A DNA stretch of 64,000 nt, taken from assembly GCA_016793865.1 (NCBI GenBank), contig JAEULJ010000001.1, positions 434,001 through 498,000 on the forward strand. The letters run 5' to 3'. This document shows positions 1 through 9,532 of this stretch, in pieces; the first letter of the stretch is position 1, and each line of letters starts with the position of its first letter. The notes beneath the pieces are model-generated. The model made no database searches and was not told where the DNA came from. It saw only the letters and a program-made list of their open reading frames with translations. Made by a program: the position numbers and the translations under genes. Source of the DNA: Altererythrobacter sp. GTDB taxonomy: Bacteria; Pseudomonadota; Alphaproteobacteria; Sphingomonadales; Sphingomonadaceae.

Positions 1-636
1 AACGATGCGGTCTATCATGGTGTCGGGCACGGTGCATTCCGCATCGAACCACCGCGCAAGTGCGTGGTCGCCCGCCAGCCATTCGCGCATCAACCGGCCC
101 AGCGCCCGGCCATTGGCGCCGAGGTTGTCGCAGCTTAGCAGCGTGAGCCCCGGTAAGCCGGCATCGCGTCGGCGCGCGAGTCCTTCCGCGAGGAGCGGGT
201 AGAACCCCGTCGCCGCCGCGGCACGATCGAGCGAACCGTCGGCGGCGCGGCAATAGCCCTTCTCGGTAACGGTGAAGCTGACGATATGGCAGTCGGGCGA
301 GGCGATGCGGGCGACCACAGCCGCGCTGTCGGCTCCGGCCACCAGCACCTCGCGCACCGCACCGATCAGCCGCGTGGAAGCTCCATCGCCGGAACGCTCG
401 GTCAGCGTGTAGAGCCCACCCTGCGGGTTGAGTTGTGCCGCCACTTCGGGGGAGCGCAGCGACACCCCGGCGATCATCCACCCCCGCGCGCCCGTCGCCA
501 GCACCTGATCGGTGTACCAGGCCTGATGCGCGCGGTGAAACGCGCCGATGCCGAAATGAACTATGCCGACGGCCTGGCTGCGGTCGAAATGCGGCTGGGC
601 CGCATCGGGCGCGAGACGATCCCGCGTTGCCTCCAT
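1..636 (-). CDS. uxuB: Mannitol dehydrogenase-family hexuronate reductase (fructuronate reductase-like), C-terminus cut off by window
   Basis: The gene reads through the window edge, so only the first 212 residues are visible. The N-terminal NAD-binding part contains VHFGIGAFHRAHQA near residue 23, and later SCDNLGANGR and PDTMIDRI, all typical of the mannitol dehydrogenase / fructuronate reductase / tagaturonate reductase family. The family reduces D-fructuronate to D-mannonate (UxuB) or D-tagaturonate to D-altronate (UxaB) with NADH in the cytoplasm. I chose the ATG at 636, five bases after the uxaC stop. It is the last visible gene of the minus-strand operon that begins with the TonB receptor at 7613. 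UxuB is favoured because it sits next to uxaC and the locus has a mannonate dehydratase, but an altronate dehydratase is also present, so a UxaB role or dual role remains possible. Confidence 0.85.
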   Translation of the reverse strand, partial: MEATRDRLAPDAAQPHFDRSQAVGIVHFGIGAFHRAHQAWYTDQVLATGARGWMIAGVSLRSPEVAAQLNPQGGLYTLTERSGDGASTRLIGAVREVLVAGADSAAVVARIASPDCHIVSFTVTEKGYCRAADGSLDRAAAATGFYPLLAEGLARRRDAGLPGLTLLSCDNLGANGRALGRLMREWLAGDHALARWFDAECTVPDTMIDRIV

Positions 637-641
637 CAGCC

Positions 642-2057
642 TCACAGGCGGTAAGCGGCCTTGGCGAGACCGTAAGCGAGGTCGCGCGCCAGCTCCGCCG
701 CCTCCCAGTCCTCGATCCGGTGTTCGGCGACCAGCTCGGCGAGGAAGCCGCAGTCGACCCGCCGCGCAAGATCGTGACGGGCGGGGATCGAGAGGAAGGC
801 ACGGGTGTCGTCGTTGAAGCCGACGGTGTTGTAGAAGCCGGCGGTCTCGGTCGTCATCCGGCGGAACCGGCGCATCCCCTCGGGGCTGTCGTGAAACCAC
901 CACGCCGGGCCGAGCTTGAGCACCGGGTAATGACCGGCCAGCGGTGCGAGCTCGCGCGCATAAGTGCTTTCGTCCAGTGTGAAGAGAATGATCGAGAGGT
1001 CGGCCTCATTGCCGTATCTGCCAAGCAGCGGGCGCAGATTCGCGACATAGTCGGTCCGCATCGGAATATCCGCGCCCTTGTCACGGCCGAAGCGGGTGAA
1101 CAGCAATGCGTTGTGATTGCGGCAACTGCCCGGGTGGATCTGCATCACCAGCCCATCGTCGAGGCTCATTCCGGCCATCTCGGTGAGCATCTGGGCGCGG
1201 AACAGCTCGGCATCTTCGGCCGAGGCGCCCCCGCCCTTCACCCGATCGAACAGCGCCGCGGCGTCCTGCTCGGACAGATCGGCGGTGCGGGGCGTGGGGT
1301 GCCCGTGATCGGTGCTGGTGGCGCCCATGTCCTTGAAGAACGCGCGCCGCTGGCGGTGCGCGGCGAGATAGCCGCGCCAGGACAGGCAATCCTCCCCCGT
1401 CAGATCCGAAAGCGTGGCGAGATTGGCGGCGAAGCCCTCGAATTCGGGATCGACCACGGCATCGGGGCGGTAGGCGGTGATAACCCGCCCGCCCCAGCCG
1501 CTCGCCCGGATCGCCGCGTGATGCTCCAGCGTGTCGAGCGGCCCTTCCGTGGTGGCGATGACTTCGATCCCGAACCGGTCGAACAGCGCGCGGGGGCGGA
1601 ACGCGTCGCTGGCGAGCTTTTCGTTGATGGTGTCGAAATAGTGGTCCGCCGTGCCGCTATCGAGCATGACATCGATGCCGAACGCCTCGGCGAACACCCA
1701 GTCCAGCCAGAACCGCGAGGGCGTGCCCCGAAACAGGTGGTAGTTCTCCGCCAGGATGCGCCACGCCGCGCGTGGATCGAAATCGCGGGCGCCATCCACC
1801 GATGGCACGCCAAGCGCCTCGAGCCGAAAGCCTTGGGAATAGAGCATGCGAAACAGGTAGTGATCGGGCACGAGCAGCAGCTCGGCCGCGTTCTCGAAGG
1901 GTGCGTCGGTCGCCCACCAGCGCGGATCGGTGTGTCCGTGCGGGCTTATGATCGGCAGGCCGGCGACCTCGGCATAAAGCGCGCGGGCAATATCTCGCGC
2001 CGCTGGATCGCTCGGCAGCAGACGGTCCGGATGCAGGGTCAGCGGGCGCATTTTCAT
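642..2057 (-). CDS. uxaC: Glucuronate isomerase (uronate isomerase)
   Basis: A 471-residue protein that matches uronate isomerase along its whole length. The metal-binding HxH is visible as PHGHTDP at residues 39-45 (His40, His42). It interconverts D-glucuronate with D-fructuronate and D-galacturonate with D-tagaturonate in the cytoplasm, so it serves both pectin and glucuronoxylan. Its ATG overlaps the stop of the upstream GH43 gene by 4 bases (ATGA), and the uxuB-like gene follows after 5 bases, so the three are very probably co-translated. Regulation should come from the operator at 7706-7719 in front of the operon. Confidence 0.95.
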   Translation of the reverse strand: MKMRPLTLHPDRLLPSDPAARDIARALYAEVAGLPIISPHGHTDPRWWATDAPFENAAELLLVPDHYLFRMLYSQGFRLEALGVPSVDGARDFDPRAAWRILAENYHLFRGTPSRFWLDWVFAEAFGIDVMLDSGTADHYFDTINEKLASDAFRPRALFDRFGIEVIATTEGPLDTLEHHAAIRASGWGGRVITAYRPDAVVDPEFEGFAANLATLSDLTGEDCLSWRGYLAAHRQRRAFFKDMGATSTDHGHPTPRTADLSEQDAAALFDRVKGGGASAEDAELFRAQMLTEMAGMSLDDGLVMQIHPGSCRNHNALLFTRFGRDKGADIPMRTDYVANLRPLLGRYGNEADLSIILFTLDESTYARELAPLAGHYPVLKLGPAWWFHDSPEGMRRFRRMTTETAGFYNTVGFNDDTRAFLSIPARHDLARRVDCGFLAELVAEHRIEDWEAAELARDLAYGLAKAAYRL

Positions 2058-3688
2058 TCCGCCAGCGCCTTGAAGCGGAAATCGCGGAACACCGCTTCGC
2101 CCTCCCCGGCGGAATAGAGCCCGGGCCGAAGCATCAGGAACCCGCCGCGCACATTGTGGTGATAGCCCGATACCTCCATGCCACGGTCGAAGCGATGCCA
2201 GGTTTTTCCGTCGTCGTCGCTGGTGTCATAGGTGACGATGTGGCGGCGATTTGTCACCCTCATCCGCATCCGGCGGCCGTGCGGGTTGGCCGGCCGGGCA
2301 CGTTCGATCCCATATTGGTGAGTGACGAAACGCTCGCCATCGAAGCCAAGGCCGCAGTAGAGCTTGTCATCATAGAACAGGATCAGCCCGGCGACCCCGC
2401 CCGCCGCGATCTGGATGTCGCATTCGAAGACATAGCTGGTGTCGCCGGCGATCAGCAGCAGCGGCGATGATGTCGACGGCGCGGCACCACGGCTCTTGAG
2501 GATCAGCGACCCCTTGTCGACGCGCACGCGGCTGGTTTCGTCGCTGGCCGGTTTGTAGAAGTTCCAGCGATGGCCCAGCGCCAGCGTCTTGAAATCGTCC
2601 GACAGCGCCATCCCGTGCGGCCCGATCTTCTCCCCACCCCGGGGATTGGCGATCGGCTGAGACAGATCGCCGCCCGTCATCCGGAACCAGCCATCCGCCG
2701 TCCATTCCACCGGATCGAGCAGCGCCTGCCGCCCGAGCGTCCAATATCCGTTCTCATACCCGTGATAGACCGCCCACCAGCCGCCATCCGGCCCCTCGAC
2801 CAGCGTAGCGTGGCCGCGCGACCACCACTTCTCGTTGATCGAAGTGGTGCGGACAAGCGGGTTCTGCGGGCAGTCCTCCCACGGGCCGTTGATCGATCTG
2901 GACCGCGCCGCGATCACCATGTGGCCGGTCGGCGGGCCCGCCGTGCCGCCCACCGCGGTTATCATGTAGAACCAGCCATTGTGGCGGGTGATCTTCGGCC
3001 CTTCCGGCGCGAAGCCCTCGACGATCCAGTCGCTGGGATAGCGCCACGGATCATAGACATGCTCCGGCTCGCCGATCCGCTTCAACCCATCGTCCGACAG
3101 CCGCACGCGATCCCCGCCCGACAGGAACAGCCAGCGCGATCCATCCTCGCCCACCGCATGGCCAGGGTCGATGTGCTTGGGCAGGTCGAGATCGATCGGA
3201 TCGCTCCAGGGCCCTTCTATCCGGTCGGCCCAGATCACCCAGCTCGTGTCAGGGCCCTTGGTCGGGATGTAGATGTAGAAGCGGCCATCGTGCTTGCACA
3301 ACTCGGGCGCCCAGACGGTGCCGATATTCCTGGTGAGCGCGGCGGTCAGGGGGCGCCAGTTTATCAGGTCGCGAGAGTGCCAGATAATCAGGCCGGGATA
3401 GGAATCGAAGGTCGAGAAGGTCATGTAGTAGTCCTTCCCGTCCTTGAGGATTGTCGGATCGGGATGGTCGCCCGCCATCAGCGGGTTGAGGAAGCGCCCG
3501 TCGCCAAGGTCGGGGACGCGCTGGTTGTCGAACCCTCGCTTCCAGTCGGGTGCCGGGGGCCCGGCGGGAGCGCGGCCCGTGGTGGCCGCCGCGACGCTCG
3601 TCGCCGAAGCCATCGCAGTCGCCGAAGCGATAGTGGCGGCGCCGCCGATCACGGTCGCGCCGATCATGTCGCGTCGGTTCATGTGCAT
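2054..3688 (-). CDS. Exported glycoside hydrolase family 43 protein (beta-xylosidase / arabinofuranosidase type)
   Basis: A 544-residue protein. It starts with a twin-arginine-like signal (MNRRDMIG followed by an Ala-rich hydrophobic stretch to about residue 35). The GH43 five-blade propeller starts with AGDHPDPTI, where Asp77 is the expected catalytic base. FAPEGPKI carries the expected acid Glu. The C-terminal part, from about residue 340, looks like the concanavalin-type sandwich found behind many GH43 xylosidases. Family members remove xylose or arabinose from oligosaccharides; the exact sugar cannot be read from sequence. It lies between an esterase and uxaC in the operon that I assign to pectin, so arabinan or xylogalacturonan side chains are plausible substrates. 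The ATG at 3688 is MHMNRR; the second ATG, two codons on, is equally possible. Confidence 0.85.
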   Translation of the reverse strand: MHMNRRDMIGATVIGGAATIASATAMASATSVAAATTGRAPAGPPAPDWKRGFDNQRVPDLGDGRFLNPLMAGDHPDPTILKDGKDYYMTFSTFDSYPGLIIWHSRDLINWRPLTAALTRNIGTVWAPELCKHDGRFYIYIPTKGPDTSWVIWADRIEGPWSDPIDLDLPKHIDPGHAVGEDGSRWLFLSGGDRVRLSDDGLKRIGEPEHVYDPWRYPSDWIVEGFAPEGPKITRHNGWFYMITAVGGTAGPPTGHMVIAARSRSINGPWEDCPQNPLVRTTSINEKWWSRGHATLVEGPDGGWWAVYHGYENGYWTLGRQALLDPVEWTADGWFRMTGGDLSQPIANPRGGEKIGPHGMALSDDFKTLALGHRWNFYKPASDETSRVRVDKGSLILKSRGAAPSTSSPLLLIAGDTSYVFECDIQIAAGGVAGLILFYDDKLYCGLGFDGERFVTHQYGIERARPANPHGRRMRMRVTNRRHIVTYDTSDDDGKTWHRFDRGMEVSGYHHNVRGGFLMLRPGLYSAGEGEAVFRDFRFKALAE

Positions 3689-3700
3689 ATGACAGTACTC

Positions 3701-4714
3701 TTAAATGAAGAGGCCACTGGCCCAGCTTGTGAACATTTCCGGCCATGCCGCCGCTGGCTTGCCGATCGCACGACGCAGCCCGAAACCGTGTCCGCCATGA
3801 GTGAACAGATGGGTTTCAACCGGGATGTTTCGCGCGCGCAGTCCGGCCCGCATCAGCAATGCATTCTCCACCGGCACCACGTTGTCATCCTCGGCATGGA
3901 CCAGGAACACCGGCGGCGCATTCGCGGGCACGTTGAGGTGCGGGGAATGGGCCCGCTCGAGTGCCGGGCCGGCATCCTTGCCGATCAGCAGCTCCCGCGA
4001 TCCGGCATGGGCCACCGGCGCGGTCATGCTGATCACGGGATAGATGGGCGCGGCGGCGATCGGGCGCGCCGAGAGCTTGTCCGCCGCATCGATGGCGGCA
4101 TAGGTCGGGGTGGAGAAGCGGGTCAGCAGGTCGGCGCACAGATGGCCCCCCGCGGAAAAGCCCATCGCCGCGACGCGCTCGGGATCGACGCCATAATCGC
4201 CTGCGCGCTGCCGGATCACGCGCATCGCGCGCTGGGCATCGGACAGCGAGACATCGGGACCGGCGGCCCAGCCTTCGCCGGGCAGGCGATAGAACAGCAC
4301 GAAGACGGTGAACCCGCGCGCCGCCAGCCAGCGGCCCATCTCATAGCCTTCCTTGTCCACCACGACCCAGCGATAGCCGCCGCCTGGCGTGATGAGCACC
4401 GCCGCGCCATTCGGTCGCTCCGGCCGGAACGCGGTCATTCGCGGCCTAGCGATACCGAACACGGCCCGATCGGAAATTCCTGGATCGGTCGAGCGCTCCG
4501 TGACTGTCTCCAGGAGAGTCCTGGCAAGCATTCCCGGTGCGCGGCCTGGCCACAGCTCGATGCTTTCCAAGGAACTCGGCGGCCCAGGAAACTGGGGGGT
4601 GCGATCGACCCGACTGGGGGTCTGCCCGATTGCCCGGGTGGCCAGCAATCCGCCGGCCAGACCGGTGCCGATGATGCGGCGACGCGACCAGTCGGATGGA
4701 TGGCCATCCATCAC
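3701..4714 (-). CDS. Exported alpha/beta-hydrolase, acetylxylan-esterase-like
   Basis: A 337-residue protein with RRRIIGTGLAGG near residue 10, a twin-arginine-type signal. The alpha/beta-hydrolase fold shows an oxyanion PGGGY, nucleophile Ser in GFSAGGH, an acid Asp in HAEDDNVVP and the catalytic His in HGGHGFG near the C-terminus. This arrangement belongs to the BD-FAE / acetylxylan esterase-like group that removes acetyl groups from plant polysaccharides. It lies 16 bases after the TonB receptor stop and 12 bases before the GH43 start in the same operon. A role in deacetylating imported or periplasmic pectic oligosaccharides is inferred from position only. Confidence 0.8.
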   Translation of the reverse strand: MMDGHPSDWSRRRIIGTGLAGGLLATRAIGQTPSRVDRTPQFPGPPSSLESIELWPGRAPGMLARTLLETVTERSTDPGISDRAVFGIARPRMTAFRPERPNGAAVLITPGGGYRWVVVDKEGYEMGRWLAARGFTVFVLFYRLPGEGWAAGPDVSLSDAQRAMRVIRQRAGDYGVDPERVAAMGFSAGGHLCADLLTRFSTPTYAAIDAADKLSARPIAAAPIYPVISMTAPVAHAGSRELLIGKDAGPALERAHSPHLNVPANAPPVFLVHAEDDNVVPVENALLMRAGLRARNIPVETHLFTHGGHGFGLRRAIGKPAAAWPEMFTSWASGLFI

Positions 4715-4730
4715 GTCGCCGCGTCGTCCA

Positions 4731-7613
4731 TCACAGTTTCACCCTCGCTCCGACCAGAATGGTGCGACCGAAATGGTTGTTCTCGTAATTCCGGCGGGCG
4801 GTCTCGTCGGTCCAGCGCTCGCGATATGCGTCGGTGAGGTTGGTGCCTTCCACCGAAAACTCCAGATAGTCGGTGAGCTTGTAGCGGACCGAGGCGTCGA
4901 GATTGGTGATGGCCTCGTAGCCTTCGAAGATGTTGCCCGTGGCCGATCCGGCATCGGTGAATGGGCCGCGATAGGCCACCGAAGCGCGCGCGCTGAAGCG
5001 ACTGTCCTCGTAGTACAGGGTGGCGTTGAACTGCCGCTTCGAAAGGCCGTAGAGCGTGGAATTGTACACGCCGGAGGGAAGCGCCCCACCCGGCGCGGTG
5101 GCCGGCCCCTGCTGCGTGTAGTTGGCGGACGATTTGATGAGGGTCGCATTCACGATGCCGCCGAAGTTCGACAGGAAGCCGGGCAGGAAGCGGAACGGTG
5201 CCTGCACTGCGATCTCCATGCCATCGACCGTCGCACCCGCCCCGTTTACCGGGCTCTGGATCGTCCAGATGGGCTGCGCAAGGAGCGCCGGATTGAGTGC
5301 CGCTGGCGACGACGGCACCAGCAGCGTGGGGGACAGGCCGGTTTCCGTGAAGGTGCCGGTGCGGCTGAGGGTGACGGGGAAGCTGTCGATCTGCTTCTTG
5401 AACAGCGCCAGCGAGACAATCGACTGCGGCGCGAAGTACCATTCGAAGGCAAGATCGTAATTCGTCGCGCGGAAGGGTTCGAGGAACGGGTTGCCGCTGG
5501 TGACCCGGTAGTTGAACCCGTCAGCCGAGCCCCCGGGCGTGAGGTTCCCGAGCGATGGCCGGGTGACGACCTTCGCGATGGCCCCGCGAATGATGAATTC
5601 CGGCGCGGGATAGAGGGCCAGATTCATGGAAGGCAGCCAGTCCTCGTAATTACGCTCCACCGTGGCGACCACGCCGTTGTTGAGGCCATAGGAAGACTGA
5701 TCGGTTCGGACATAGCGAATACCCGCGTTGAGCGCGTATTCGATGCCAAGCGCGGTGCCCTTGGCGTCGAACTGGAGGTAACCCCCCTTGGTTTCTTCCT
5801 GCACCCCGCGATTGTTGCCGGCGTCGAGGCGGGCTGTGCGTTCATAGAGACGGGTGAAGGCAGTGGCCGCGTCCAGATTGGCGATGAGCCATTCCGTCGT
5901 GGTGCCGGCGGGGGCGTTGGCGCCGCGCAGCGTGACCAGTTCGGCCAGTGCGGCGGTGACGGGAAAGCCATACACCGCAGTCGGGCCGAACGCCGAGGTG
6001 GGCGAACATGCAAGGGTGCCAAGCACCAGGTCAGCGCCGCCATTGCCGCAAACCGCCGTGTCGCGGGTGAAGGCGGTTATATCGTAGTCATAGCGACGCC
6101 AGACCGCCCCTGCCTTGACGGTGAAATCCTCAGCCACATCCCATTCGGCGCGCAACTGCGCGGTGCGGAACTGATTGACGACGCCGGACGGCCGATCGCG
6201 AATTTCCGCGAGCTGAAAGTTTCCGGGCGTGGTCACGCTCGTGCCGAAGGTGAGCGTCGGAGACTGCATGTTGCGGTAATCGTAGCTGTAACCCTGGGCG
6301 TCACGATCGTCGAAGGCGATCGTCGTCTCCACGGGCACCGAGGCATTCGATTTCGAGTACCCGCCGAGCAGTGTGAAGCGGAAGCTATCGCTCAGGTCCT
6401 GATCCCAGCTTCCGCCCAGCTGATAGAATTCGGTCGATGTCTTCTTGAGGAAGTGCTCGGTGCGAACCCAGGCATCGTCCAGGGTGGCCGCAATCATGTT
6501 GTTGTTGCTGTCATAGACCGGATTGACGACATTGATCGAACGCTCGTTCGAGCGCAGCAGGACCGAACCCCACTTCTCCCGGCGATCCGCGTCGAACTTC
6601 GAATAGAGACCGTCAATCGAGATCTTGGTGGAATCGCTGGGCTCCCACTGGATGCTTGCGGTCAGCCCCAGGCGCTCGCGATCCTGGGTGATCTCGCCGT
6701 AGCGCGGGATACGCGGGTGGAATGCCACCGCGGCCTGGTCGCAGGCGGCGACGCGTCCTGGCGTGTACACTCCGCCTGAATTGGCGACGCCGATGCCGCT
6801 GGTGGCGGTGGTCGTGAAGCACGGCACGCCGTTGACCGAATCGAACCGCGCCTGCGCCCAGCGCACGGTATTGTTCCCGATCTCCTTGGTCGTGGATTTC
6901 TGATAGGCGGCGGAGACAGCCACCCCGAAGGAGCCGTCCGGCGACTTCCAGCTCAACAGAGCGGCCGCACGCGGGCCCCATGTCTTCGAGAGATCGTTGT
7001 AGCTTCCCTGCCCGGAGAGCGCCAGGGTCAGGCCGCTCTTGCCGCCCAGCGGATTGCCGGTGTTGAGATCGACGACCGCGCCCAACGAGCCCTCGTCGAG
7101 GTCAGCGGAGGCCGTCTTGTGGACCACGATCGAGCTGAACAGCTCCGAAGCGAAGACGTTGAAGTCGAAGGCGCGGTCACGGTTCGAGGATGCACCGTCG
7201 TGCGAGGTCGTGATCGTCTCCAGCCCGTTGACGCGCACCCGCGTGAACTGGGAGCTGAGGCCCCGCACCGTGATCGCGCGGCCTTCTCCGCCGTCGCGCT
7301 GAATGGCGATGCCGGGAATGCGCTGGAGCGATTCGGCCAGGTTCTGGTCCGGAAACTTGGCGATATCCTCGGCAACGATCGCATCGACCGCCGCCACTGA
7401 CAACTTCTTCACATTCAGCGCAGCCTCAAGCGACTGGCGAAAGCCCGTAACGACGATCGCGTCGCCCTCTTCGGACGAGACCGATTCGGTGTCCGAAGAC
7501 GACGCAGGGGAATCTGCCGCCTCCTGACCCTTCGCCGCCGCGAGAGGGGCCATTGCCGCCGTACCCGCCAGAAGCGCCAGACGAAGCGCGCGCGCAAATG
7601 TCACCGTTGTCAT
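4731..7613 (-). CDS. TonB-dependent receptor for oligosaccharides (pectin operon)
   Basis: An outer-membrane receptor of 960 residues. A signal peptide (LRLALLAGTAAMAPLAAA) is followed by the segment DAIVVTGFRQSLEAAL, the TonB box / plug start typical of sphingomonad and Xanthomonas carbohydrate receptors. Next come the plug domain (FPDQNLAESLQRIPG, AITVRGLSSQFTRVRVNG) and a large beta-barrel ending in ARVKL. I chose the ATG at 7613, which has a good ribosome-binding site (GGGAGG, 5 bases upstream), rather than in-frame starts further upstream. It is the first gene of the operon receptor, esterase, GH43, uxaC, uxuB. Operator 7706-7719 lies in the 160-base gap shared with the divergent pectate lyase. 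The likely cargo is pectic oligogalacturonides, from context. Confidence 0.92.
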   Translation of the reverse strand: MTTVTFARALRLALLAGTAAMAPLAAAKGQEAADSPASSSDTESVSSEEGDAIVVTGFRQSLEAALNVKKLSVAAVDAIVAEDIAKFPDQNLAESLQRIPGIAIQRDGGEGRAITVRGLSSQFTRVRVNGLETITTSHDGASSNRDRAFDFNVFASELFSSIVVHKTASADLDEGSLGAVVDLNTGNPLGGKSGLTLALSGQGSYNDLSKTWGPRAAALLSWKSPDGSFGVAVSAAYQKSTTKEIGNNTVRWAQARFDSVNGVPCFTTTATSGIGVANSGGVYTPGRVAACDQAAVAFHPRIPRYGEITQDRERLGLTASIQWEPSDSTKISIDGLYSKFDADRREKWGSVLLRSNERSINVVNPVYDSNNNMIAATLDDAWVRTEHFLKKTSTEFYQLGGSWDQDLSDSFRFTLLGGYSKSNASVPVETTIAFDDRDAQGYSYDYRNMQSPTLTFGTSVTTPGNFQLAEIRDRPSGVVNQFRTAQLRAEWDVAEDFTVKAGAVWRRYDYDITAFTRDTAVCGNGGADLVLGTLACSPTSAFGPTAVYGFPVTAALAELVTLRGANAPAGTTTEWLIANLDAATAFTRLYERTARLDAGNNRGVQEETKGGYLQFDAKGTALGIEYALNAGIRYVRTDQSSYGLNNGVVATVERNYEDWLPSMNLALYPAPEFIIRGAIAKVVTRPSLGNLTPGGSADGFNYRVTSGNPFLEPFRATNYDLAFEWYFAPQSIVSLALFKKQIDSFPVTLSRTGTFTETGLSPTLLVPSSPAALNPALLAQPIWTIQSPVNGAGATVDGMEIAVQAPFRFLPGFLSNFGGIVNATLIKSSANYTQQGPATAPGGALPSGVYNSTLYGLSKRQFNATLYYEDSRFSARASVAYRGPFTDAGSATGNIFEGYEAITNLDASVRYKLTDYLEFSVEGTNLTDAYRERWTDETARRNYENNHFGRTILVGARVKL

Positions 7614-7705
7614 CACTACCTCCCAATCCTCTTCCCAACCGCCCCTTCTGCAAATCGCTTCCAGCGAGCAAAATTGCGGGCGGCACCCCGGTTCCCGCAT
7701 TTTAG

Positions 7706-7719
7706 GGTAACCGGTGTCA
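7706..7719 (-). promoter_or_regulatory. Pectin-regulon operator, site A1
   Basis: Read on the minus strand this is TGACACCGGTTACC, sharing TGACACCGGTT exactly with three other promoter copies in the first 17 kb. It lies 93 bases upstream of the receptor start and 55 bases upstream of the pectate lyase start, so it could control both directions. The motif is a LacI-family-type site around a central CCGG; the regulator at 13591-14640 is the obvious candidate. Confidence 0.75.
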
Positions 7720-7773
7720 TTATCTATTGCGACATCGCGCCGCCCATGTCAACACGCTGGTGGGAGAACTGCC

Positions 7774-9123
7774 ATGAGAGCATATGAAAACCTGCAGTGC
7801 GGGCTATGGGTCGCGGTTTCGAGCGCCCTGCTTGCAATGACGCCAGCGGCCGCATCGAGCCCCGATCCCACCCAGGGCGGCGCCGGCGGGCGCATCGTCC
7901 GGGTGACGACGCTGGCCAAGGACGGACCGGGTTCACTCGCCGCAGCGCTGGCGGAAAAGGGGCCGCGGATCGTGGTCTTCGAAGTGGGCGGCGCGATCGA
8001 CCTCGGCCGTTCGTCACTCGTCATCGAGCAGCCCTTCGTCACCGTGGCCGGGCAGACCGCGCCCTCGCCTGGCATCACGATCCTGCGCGGCGGCATCGAT
8101 GTGAAGGCCAATGACGTCAAGCTCCAGCATATCCGGGTGATGACCGGCGCCGACAAGCAGCCGCGCTTTTCCGGGTGGGAGGCCGACGCCCTCACGACCG
8201 TCGCGGCGCACCGTGTGCTGGTCGAGAACTGCACCTTCCTGTGGGGCCTGGACGAGAACATGTCCGCCTCCGGCCCGCGCTTCAGCGGCACGACGGTGGA
8301 GGATTGGCGCGCCGGCACCAGCCGCAACGTGACTTTCCGCCTCAACCTCGCGGCGGAAGGTCTGGCCAGGGCGAGCCATCCCAAGGGTGAGCACTCCAAA
8401 GGCTCGCTGATCCACGACAATGCCACCGACATCGTGTTCGATCGCAACGTGTGGGCACACAATGTGGAACGCCACCCGCTCATCAAGGGCGGGGCGCAGG
8501 TGCTGATGATCAACAATCTGATCTACGACCCCGGCCGGCGGGCCGTGCACTACAACCTCATGGGCCTGGAATGGGCGGGGCACGCGCCGGTGACGGGAGA
8601 GCTTACCGCCGTGGGCAATATCCTGCGCGGTGGTGATTCGACCGTGGCGGGCCTGCCCTTTCTGACTATCGGGGGCGTGGGGGATCTTGCGTTCTACGGG
8701 CGTGACAATCGTGCGGTGGACCGCTTCGGCGCGCCGCTGCCGATGACCGGGCGCTATGGCGTGACGCCCGCCCGGATCATCGAGAAGACGGCGCCGCTGG
8801 CCTCGCTCGCCGGCTACGCCGTGCTGCCGTCCGAGGATGTCGAGACCACTCTGCTCGCCACCGCGGGTGCACGCCCGTGGGACCGTGGCCCACAGGAAAC
8901 CCGCGTGTTGTTCTTCGTTGCCGAGGGGCGCGGCGAGATTATCGACGACGAGAGTGAAGTCGGCGGCTATCCGGTCATCGCCCCCAGCTCGGCGCCTTTC
9001 GATCCGGCTGCGTGGGACCTCGCCACCATGACCCCGAAATCGGGCATCTATCCAGGCCAGAAGCCGGGCGCGCAGGAGCACCTCAGCCCGCGCGACCGCG
9101 CGATGCGCGAAGGAGCGAAGTGA
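7774..9123 (+). CDS. Secreted pectate lyase, polysaccharide lyase family 1 type
   Basis: A 449-residue protein with a signal peptide ending near AAAS (residues 1-28) and then a parallel beta-helix. VENCTFLWGLDENMS, SHPKGEHSKGSLIHDN and VFDRNVWAHNVERHPL are the conserved strips of family 1 pectate lyases, which cleave polygalacturonate by beta-elimination and leave unsaturated ends. I chose the ATG at 7774 because GGGAG precedes it by about 8 bases; the reading frame is open further upstream. It is transcribed away from the TonB receptor, with operator site A1 between them, and is followed after one base by a small cupin gene. The unsaturated products fit the downstream RpiB-like isomerase and KduD. 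Confidence 0.88.
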   Translation: MRAYENLQCGLWVAVSSALLAMTPAAASSPDPTQGGAGGRIVRVTTLAKDGPGSLAAALAEKGPRIVVFEVGGAIDLGRSSLVIEQPFVTVAGQTAPSPGITILRGGIDVKANDVKLQHIRVMTGADKQPRFSGWEADALTTVAAHRVLVENCTFLWGLDENMSASGPRFSGTTVEDWRAGTSRNVTFRLNLAAEGLARASHPKGEHSKGSLIHDNATDIVFDRNVWAHNVERHPLIKGGAQVLMINNLIYDPGRRAVHYNLMGLEWAGHAPVTGELTAVGNILRGGDSTVAGLPFLTIGGVGDLAFYGRDNRAVDRFGAPLPMTGRYGVTPARIIEKTAPLASLAGYAVLPSEDVETTLLATAGARPWDRGPQETRVLFFVAEGRGEIIDDESEVGGYPVIAPSSAPFDPAAWDLATMTPKSGIYPGQKPGAQEHLSPRDRAMREGAK

Positions 9124-9124
9124 T

Positions 9125-9532
9125 ATGTGGTCGGCCGTGGTTCTACTCGCCGCCGCCACCGCGCCCGCGATGGTGGTGATCGACGAGGTCCAGGTGGAGG
9201 TGCGCGAAGCGCCGCCGCATGGCGCCATCGGGATGTCCACCGCCTACCGCATCAGCGATGCCGCACCGCAGCCGCGTACGATGGAATTCCGCCGCCGCGT
9301 GCTCGATGTGGGCGCCGCCATCGGCGCGCACCCGATCGCGCACGACGAGGTCTATTATGTGACGGCAGGCGAAGGCGTGGTCGTGTCGGACGGGGTCGAG
9401 GCGGCGCTCCGTCCCGGCATGGCCGCCTATCTCTATGACGGGGCGGTGGTCGGCATCCGCCAGACCGGCGATGTGCCGCTCTCGATCATCATCGCCTATC
9501 CGACGGCGGCAAAGCTCGCCGCCACGCCCTAG
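9125..9532 (+). CDS. Small cupin-domain protein in the pectate lyase operon
   Basis: A 135-residue protein that starts one base after the lyase stop, so it is translationally linked to it. A short hydrophobic N-terminus (MWSAVVLLAAATAPA) may be a signal peptide. The rest is one cupin barrel: AHPIAHDEVYYVTAGEG is the first motif with two His and a Glu, but the second motif (DGAVVGIRQTGD) lacks the usual His. KdgF, a cupin that linearises unsaturated uronate in pectin pathways, is the obvious comparison, but the incomplete metal site and possible export make that assignment unsafe. Its last four bases overlap the end of the convergent carboxylesterase gene. Confidence 0.7.
   Translation: MWSAVVLLAAATAPAMVVIDEVQVEVREAPPHGAIGMSTAYRISDAAPQPRTMEFRRRVLDVGAAIGAHPIAHDEVYYVTAGEGVVVSDGVEAALRPGMAAYLYDGAVVGIRQTGDVPLSIIIAYPTAAKLAATP

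Noticed and set aside
435..2117. A 560-codon plus-strand frame opposite uxaC
   Set aside because: uxaC and uxuB on the minus strand have full family signatures; the plus-strand product has none.
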